Below, in pieces: positions 47,086 through 51,600 of a stretch of 51,600 nucleotides of DNA (its first letter is position 1; the number at the start of each line of letters is the position of its first letter). The stretch spans positions 1 to 51,600 of the forward strand of contig NZ_JAHKPW010000057.1 in assembly GCF_018860755.1 (NCBI RefSeq), in the 5' to 3' direction. Below the pieces are notes generated by a model that made no database searches, was not told the origin of the DNA, and saw nothing but the letters and a program-made list of their open reading frames with translations. The stretch is from Colwellia sp. D2M02 (lineage in GTDB: Bacteria > Pseudomonadota > Gammaproteobacteria > Enterobacterales > Alteromonadaceae). The translations under genes and the position numbers were made by a program.

Positions 47086-47535
47086 TAAAGAATTGTTTAT
47101 GTAAATGATATTTATTTCTATTTGGTTTTTATGTGGCAAGGCGTAGTAAAGTCGAATAAAACTTAAATTATTAAAACTGATTTAATTATTTAAGTATATT
47201 TATCAATTAATTATTTTTACTTTTTGTGATCTTGATGTTCGGTTATGGGGTGGTTTATGGACTTTATAAATAGCTTTTGAATGAAAAAACAATGCTTGTT
47301 GTTGGATTGATCGATATGTTTAGTTTTTACATTAATAATAATAAGGTGTTAGTATCACTAAATGGAGTGGCTATATTCTCTGAAAGTAGAGGCATTGATT
47401 ATTTAGTAGGTTACGCTTGTTTGACAGCGTGTTTTTGTTGTACTTGATGGTGATACTATGATTAACCTCTATATTTTTAATCGCACTATTTAAGGTTAAC
47501 TAGCTGGTGCCTTGACTAAAATTGCTATTCAGTGA
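47086..47535. other. 450-base intergenic region, no gene supported
   Basis: An AT-rich stretch between the bL31B operon and the outer-membrane protein gene. The longest candidate is a 43-codon frame at 47316-47447 on the plus strand without a ribosome binding site or recognisable product. I see no RNA gene, repeat or operator apart from the promoter of rpmE2 at the left edge. Confidence 0.5.
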
Positions 47536-48681
47536 TTAAAAGCGATAGCCTAGTTGCATCATAAACTGTTGGCGATCACTAAAGGCAAAGTTGGTTTCTG
47601 CAATGACGGACCACTCTTCTGTGATATTCCATTGCCCGCCAATTAAATAGTTAGTGGGGGAGCTTGTATGCTGATCAACAAGTACTGCTACCTTGCCGCC
47701 TGGCGTTGAAATGGCAATTTGTTGCTCTATATCTTGCTTCATTGCTCCAACCCATAATTGTCCCTGATAGCCACCCATAGTACCATTCCAGCCTATACGC
47801 GCGGAATAAACGGTTTGTTGAGTTTTTTCTATAGCGATATTGATATCAGCTTCAGAATAGTTAACATCAAACATCCCGAAAAAATCACCGTAACCACCCG
47901 CTATTGTTGTTCCATAGCCAAGCACTGAACCATGAAAATTTAACGTTGTTGCTATGCCTGATTTAGCAACTAAACAGTGACCGGGAGCTGGACCTTCATA
48001 AGGTAAATTAACACTGGCGCAGCGTTTTTCGTTTAAACCATTACCAATGTTGCCAGCAACAAGTAAAAGCGTTGGTAAACCTAAGTTAACGTCTAATTCT
48101 AACGTTGCTTTTCCTCGTGTTTCTCCTGCAATGCCATAGATGTTCCAAAAAGGGAATATCCAAGTATCAAAACGTAAATTGTAGGTAGTATCAGATACCT
48201 TGAGGTTTTTTGCGGTAATACTATCCCCAATAAAGCCATTGATTTTATCGCTCTCTTGTCCGTCAAAAGAGAGTCCTATTTTTGATACTGTAAAGGGTTG
48301 CTTTTGCGTAAGTCCTACGATTGAAACCCCAAAAGGAAGGGGAAGTAAGTAGCCTTTTTCTCTTGCTTCAACTCCCCAGATAGGTAAAAAATCAGACCAC
48401 TTATTTCGAGGAGATAAGGCTTCACTTTTAAGGCGTTCATAGCCAACTGAAGATACAGAATTCTGTCTATTATGTACTTGCTCTGAGTAGCTTTGCTCTG
48501 TTTTATTTGCGTTACAGTACTGCTCGCAAGATCTTTTACTACGCTGTTTATTTATAACGCGTAACTCATCATCGGTTGAGGCTTTTACTGGTGTATCAAG
48601 TTGAGTGGCTTGTTTTCCATAAGCAGAAAACATAATAGATAAAAGGAGGAGAGTACTTAGAAGCTTAAGTATAGTAGACAT
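47536..48681 (-). CDS. Putative outer-membrane beta-barrel protein, function unknown
   Basis: A 381-aa exported protein; the ATG at 48681 gives a signal peptide (about 1-22, ending MFSAYG). The mature N-terminus has a Cys pair (RSCEQYCNANK). The body has alternating hydrophobic strands such as YNLRFDTWIFPFWNIYGIAG and YLIGGQWNITEEWSVIAETN, and the chain ends LGYRF, with the C-terminal Phe typical of BAM substrates. I do not recognise a specific family. The neighbouring symporter gene is 170 bases upstream on the same strand; a functional link is not evident. Confidence 0.78.
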   Translation of the reverse strand: MSTILKLLSTLLLLSIMFSAYGKQATQLDTPVKASTDDELRVINKQRSKRSCEQYCNANKTEQSYSEQVHNRQNSVSSVGYERLKSEALSPRNKWSDFLPIWGVEAREKGYLLPLPFGVSIVGLTQKQPFTVSKIGLSFDGQESDKINGFIGDSITAKNLKVSDTTYNLRFDTWIFPFWNIYGIAGETRGKATLELDVNLGLPTLLLVAGNIGNGLNEKRCASVNLPYEGPAPGHCLVAKSGIATTLNFHGSVLGYGTTIAGGYGDFFGMFDVNYSEADINIAIEKTQQTVYSARIGWNGTMGGYQGQLWVGAMKQDIEQQIAISTPGGKVAVLVDQHTSSPTNYLIGGQWNITEEWSVIAETNFAFSDRQQFMMQLGYRF

Positions 48682-48849
48682 AATAGTTTCAAATGACAAA
48701 AGGGGAGTGGTTATTTTACATTGTTGCTGGTTTTCTCAAAGACTTATTTATTGATGAGAATACCTTATTAATAATAGGTGGTTCCGGTAGGTTTAGTGAC
48801 TCATAACTTAGTTATAAGCCACATTCGCTGATACTTGTTATTTATGCCG

Positions 48850-50202
48850 TTACAAGTGATCTCTGAGGTATTTTTTTGCAGCTATTCTGACCTTTGACGA
48901 TAATAACAAGGTTGAAATCATGGTCGGAATTGCCATTAATGCGTACATAAACGTAATAAAGTTGATCACCACAGACAATGAGCCAATGGCACCGGCTATG
49001 ATCAATAGTAAATAAAACAGTTTATAGAAGCGCTCAAAGCTTGGACCAAAGAGAAATTCACTACATTTACTGCCGTAATACCAAAAGCTTAACACGGTAC
49101 TGACACTGAGAAAAAACACCATCACCATCAACAAGTAACTGCCTAGGTTAGGAAAAGTTGTTTCAAAGGCATAAACGGCCATGCCAACCCCTTGAAAGTC
49201 CGTTTGCCATGCACCAGTCACTAATACGGCTAATGCGGTACAAGTACAAACAATTAAGGTATCAACTATTGGGCCAAATGAGGCGACAAAACCTTCTCTA
49301 ATTGGCTCGGTTGTTTTGGCCGCGCCATGGGCTAAAGATTCAGTACCAATACCCGCTTCATTTGAAAATGCACCGCGTTGCACGCCAATGATAATCACGG
49401 TACCGAGTAAACCACCAGCCGCAGAGCTTGGGTTAAAGGCGCTAGCAAGTATCAAGAGAAAGGTTTCAGGGATTTTCTCATAGTTCATCGCTAATAAGGT
49501 CAAGGTCATAATGAAATAACCCACCACCATTAACGGCACTACTTTGGTTGCGACTGCCGTAATACGGGTTAACTTACCCATAACAATCCAAGCGATGAGT
49601 AAAAATAAGCCAATGCCAACCACTAAATCAAAAGTAAAGTGGTTATCTGCTGCAGTTAAACCAAAAGGTACAGCAATGACCTCACGTAAAATTTGTACTA
49701 ATTGGTTTATTTGAAAAAGTGGCAGTGCGCCAAATATACAACCAATACAAAATAGCCATGCCAAAGGTAAGTATTTTTTTCCTAGACCTTCTCTAATGAC
49801 ATACATGGGGCCGCCTTGCAGTTTACCGCTGCGGTCTTCCCCTCGATACATAATAGCCAAAGACGCAGTGTAAAACTTAGTTGCAATACCGAAAATTGCC
49901 GTTAGCCACATCCAAAAAATAGCACCTGGGCCTCCCATAGTAATGGCAACGGCAACACCAGCAATATTACCTAAACCTAGCGTGCCCGACAGTGCCACAA
50001 TCAGCGCTTGAAAATGACTTAAATCACCCTTGGCATTTTTTTCATTATCAAACTTACCACTAATAATGCTAATGGCGTGGCTTAACTTGCGATAGGGCAG
50101 TAGACGAGAATGAACAACAAAATAAGCGCCGCCCCCAACAAGGAGTAACACCATGGGTAAACCCCAAGAAAAATTAACTAACGTAACTAATAACTCTTCC
50201 AT
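48850..50202 (-). CDS. Alanine/glycine:cation symporter family protein (AGCS)
   Basis: A 450-aa inner-membrane transporter that takes up alanine or glycine with Na+. About eleven helices are predicted. Signatures are GTLGLGNIAGVAVAI, GGPGAIFWMWLTAIFGIATKF, GGPMYVIREGLGKKYLPLAW and GVQRGAFSNEAGIGTESLAH. AAGG lies just before the ATG. yceH ends 75 bases upstream on the same strand. No glycine riboswitch is seen in that gap, although AGCS genes often have one. Confidence 0.96.
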   Translation of the reverse strand: MEELLVTLVNFSWGLPMVLLLVGGGAYFVVHSRLLPYRKLSHAISIISGKFDNEKNAKGDLSHFQALIVALSGTLGLGNIAGVAVAITMGGPGAIFWMWLTAIFGIATKFYTASLAIMYRGEDRSGKLQGGPMYVIREGLGKKYLPLAWLFCIGCIFGALPLFQINQLVQILREVIAVPFGLTAADNHFTFDLVVGIGLFLLIAWIVMGKLTRITAVATKVVPLMVVGYFIMTLTLLAMNYEKIPETFLLILASAFNPSSAAGGLLGTVIIIGVQRGAFSNEAGIGTESLAHGAAKTTEPIREGFVASFGPIVDTLIVCTCTALAVLVTGAWQTDFQGVGMAVYAFETTFPNLGSYLLMVMVFFLSVSTVLSFWYYGSKCSEFLFGPSFERFYKLFYLLLIIAGAIGSLSVVINFITFMYALMAIPTMISTLLLSSKVRIAAKKYLRDHL

Positions 50203-50277
50203 TTTAACCTTTTGTAATTTTCACCCCGTCACGAGCGAGGTGCTGAAATCTTGTATGAGCAATGTTCCCAGAGGGTT

Positions 50278-50988
50278 CTATTGTGCGTCAAATAGCTCAG
50301 TTAAACAGACTACTTGTGCTGTTAAGTCAGCAACTTGTTGCTCTAATTCGCTAACACGTTGGGTCAGGTTTACATTGTGCTCTAACGCCTCATTTGTGCT
50401 CGGAGCATCTATGTCATTTACCTGTGCTGGCTTTATATCGTGAGTGTGAATATGCTCTTCTGGTGAAGTATTAGCATCGTCAAAAGTAGACAATAAATGC
50501 ACATAGCGTGATTCACGTTTGCCAGACTCACGTGGGAGTTTTTTCACTAATATCTCGCCATTAAGATCTTGCAACTGAGTTAATGTTGCTTCCACTTCGC
50601 TTACATCAGCAAAGTCAGCTAAACGGTTAGTGCGCGTTCTTAACTCTCCAGGAGTTTGCGGGCCACGTAAAAATAAAACACAAATAATTGCCCGTTGCTG
50701 AGCACTGAATTGTAAATGACCAAACTCGGTATTACAAAAACGATGAAAGTATTTATTGACCCGTGTCGACGCTTTTTGATCAACCATGAGTTGGTTTGAC
50801 ATAACCAGCCCATCAACAATATTTTGTACTTCACTCTCGCTTAGTGACATGACAGGATCACGGTTACTTTTTTGATTACAGGCGGTGGTGATACCATTTA
50901 AAGAGAGCGGGTACTGCTCTGGTGTAGTGGTTTCTTTTTCTAACATCACGCCAATAACGCGACATTGCTCAGGGGAAAGTGTGATCAT
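50278..50988 (-). CDS. yceH: YceH family (DUF480) protein
   Basis: A 236-aa protein with two winged-helix domains: the first with SPEQCRVIGVMLEKETTTPEQYPLS as family signature, and the second with RAIICVLFLRGPQTPGELRTR. A Glu-rich linker leads to a C-terminal coiled coil (RVSELEQQVADLTAQVVCL). The function is unknown, though the fold suggests DNA or protein binding. It lies upstream of the symporter and may share its transcript. Confidence 0.94.
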   Translation of the reverse strand: MITLSPEQCRVIGVMLEKETTTPEQYPLSLNGITTACNQKSNRDPVMSLSESEVQNIVDGLVMSNQLMVDQKASTRVNKYFHRFCNTEFGHLQFSAQQRAIICVLFLRGPQTPGELRTRTNRLADFADVSEVEATLTQLQDLNGEILVKKLPRESGKRESRYVHLLSTFDDANTSPEEHIHTHDIKPAQVNDIDAPSTNEALEHNVNLTQRVSELEQQVADLTAQVVCLTELFDAQ

Positions 50989-51079
50989 AGTTATGCATCC
51001 TAGTAAAATCTAACGCTGTTATATCAAGCATGTGGGTTATTTACTATGTAAAGGTGAGCGCATGGCTAAAAATCACCCC

Positions 51080-51115
51080 AAAAAAAAGCCATAGCTAGGT
51101 AGTGCTAGCTATGGC
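51080..51115 (-). terminator. Strong terminator downstream of the 33-residue membrane peptide gene
   Basis: A perfect 11-bp stem, GCCATAGCTAG / CTAGCTATGGC, with a 6-base loop, followed on the minus strand by eight T. It lies 38 bases after the stop of the small ORF and terminates the two-gene unit coming from the right edge. Confidence 0.92.
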
Positions 51116-51152
51116 TCAATAGAATCACTACGAAGTGCATCACTCTTAATGG

Positions 51153-51254
51153 TTATTCTATATTCTGGATCTGCTTATTGTTAATCACAATTAATTCAAA
51201 TAGAAACAACAAGATAAATAAACCTAAACAAAAAAATAATTTTTTGCCCACCAT
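51153..51254 (-). CDS. 33-residue single-span membrane peptide
   Basis: A short ORF beginning MVGKKLFFCLGLFILLFLFE: Lys-Lys then one strongly hydrophobic helix (about residues 6-24), then a short polar tail to TAA. GGTGAG lies four bases before the ATG. It starts 15 bases after the stop of the gene cut by the right edge and is followed by a strong terminator, so it sits in the transcript of that gene. No family recognised. It could be a small toxin-like or accessory membrane peptide; this is only inference. Confidence 0.55.
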   Translation of the reverse strand: MVGKKLFFCLGLFILLFLFELIVINNKQIQNIE

Positions 51255-51269
51255 TTTGCTCACCAAACA

Positions 51270-51600
51270 CTAAGTTTTGTAATACCCCTGTTTAGGGTGA
51301 TTTATCTTGGTTGGATATACTCGAGATAACCTTCCATCACTAACCATAGGGTTCAAATATGTTTTTCTCAATGTTGAGCCTTCTCTTCCTAGTAACTCAG
51401 CAAGATCACTGAGAGATATAGGTTGCCCTTCACATAGTTCAAGTATTGTTCTTTCAATTACATCCTTCGAAGTAAGTCTTTTAGAACCATCCCTTACAAC
51501 ACTTGAGATCTTTTTCAGTGACTCCCATTTATCTAAATGATGTTGTTGCTCTTCTAGTTCTTGTTCCAACTTCGGGTTTATCTCCGGGTTTAACTCCGGG
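51270..51600 (-). CDS. C-terminal part of a probable AlbA_2/RecG-like ATP-binding protein (cut by window edge)
   Basis: The frame is open to the last base of the window, so this is the 3' end of a longer gene; the TTG at 51569 is not a real start. The visible part begins with a tandem NPEL-type repeat (12-base DNA period), then a helix (LEQELEEQQHHLDKW), then a winged-helix domain: RTILELCEGQPISLSDLAEL followed by LGREGSTLRKTYLNPMV and a closing INHPKQGYYKT. This closing domain is typical of Schlafen AlbA_2 / RecG-like ATP-binding regulators. The identification rests on the C-terminus only. Confidence 0.6.
   Translation of the reverse strand, partial: PELNPEINPKLEQELEEQQHHLDKWESLKKISSVVRDGSKRLTSKDVIERTILELCEGQPISLSDLAELLGREGSTLRKTYLNPMVSDGRLSRVYPTKINHPKQGYYKT

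Noticed and set aside
47316..47447. A 43-codon plus-strand frame in the gap before the outer-membrane protein gene
   Set aside because: No ribosome binding site, no recognisable product and ordinary AT-rich composition; chance frame.
50203..50277. Possible glycine riboswitch before the AGCS symporter
   Set aside because: The gap is only 75 bases and lacks the conserved glycine aptamer cores; yceH lies directly upstream.
51569..51569. TTG start giving a 99-residue protein at the right edge
   Set aside because: The frame stays open with an in-frame repeat to the last base, so it is the C-terminal part of a longer gene.

Overview
The window looks like the chromosome of a marine gammaproteobacterium of the order Alteromonadales, probably Colwelliaceae (a Colwellia or Thalassotalea relative). 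This rests on the AT-rich composition, on gene order (tatABC-tatD-hemB; gppA-rhlB-trxA-rho-ubiD-fre; hemCDXY-cyaY-lptM-dapF-DUF484-yigB-uvrD), on a Mg-type HemB, and on a cis/trans fatty acid isomerase. The species assignment is inference. I see no insertion sequence, prophage, CRISPR array, tRNA or rRNA.

Region 1 (1-14700) is mostly core housekeeping. It holds the last codons of a probable ubiB, the Tat export operon, tatD, an anchored diguanylate cyclase and hemB, closed by a strong terminator. Next come a divergent GST/TetR pair around a long perfect palindrome, a histidine phosphatase, a short Ppx/GppA phosphatase, rhlB, trxA, rho, ubiD, fre and an acetyltransferase. Region 2 (14700-25900) carries the haem genes hemY-hemX-hemD-hemC with cyaY directly upstream on the same strand. 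Divergent to them run lptM, dapF, a DUF484 gene, a HAD phosphatase, uvrD (with a LexA box overlapping its promoter) and a two-receiver diguanylate cyclase. Compared with the enterobacterial order, cyaA and xerC are missing from their usual slots.

Region 3 (25900-36100) has rarD, a DUF1304 membrane protein and a compact five-gene export operon: one ABC ATPase, three tandem paralogous periplasmic adaptors and one MacB-like permease. recQ follows. Beyond it is a 31-residue Cys/Gly-rich protein whose promoter carries an FNR-like box about 41 bases upstream of the predicted start and an almost perfect IscR type-1-like palindrome. I think this is the most interesting locus in the window.

Region 4 (36100-51600) is accessory and stress-related. 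It contains a lipoprotein prolyl oligopeptidase, a haem-binding cis/trans fatty acid isomerase, and an FMN reductase/glyoxalase operon divergent from a cysteine-rich SufR-like regulator with a repeat array between them. A histidine kinase, a degenerate GGDEF protein and an MscS channel follow. Then come the zinc-free ribosomal protein paralogues bL31B/bL36B under a Zur-like box, an outer-membrane protein of unknown role, a Na+/alanine symporter, and yceH. The right edge has a 33-residue membrane peptide gene just downstream of a gene cut by the window end, which looks like an AlbA_2/RecG-like ATP-binding protein.

Taken together the window combines core haem, Fe-S, Tat and replication functions with several small regulons whose operators are readable in the DNA: LexA, Zur, IscR/FNR-like, TetR and SufR-like. 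All regulator assignments are motif matches made by eye, not experimental facts.
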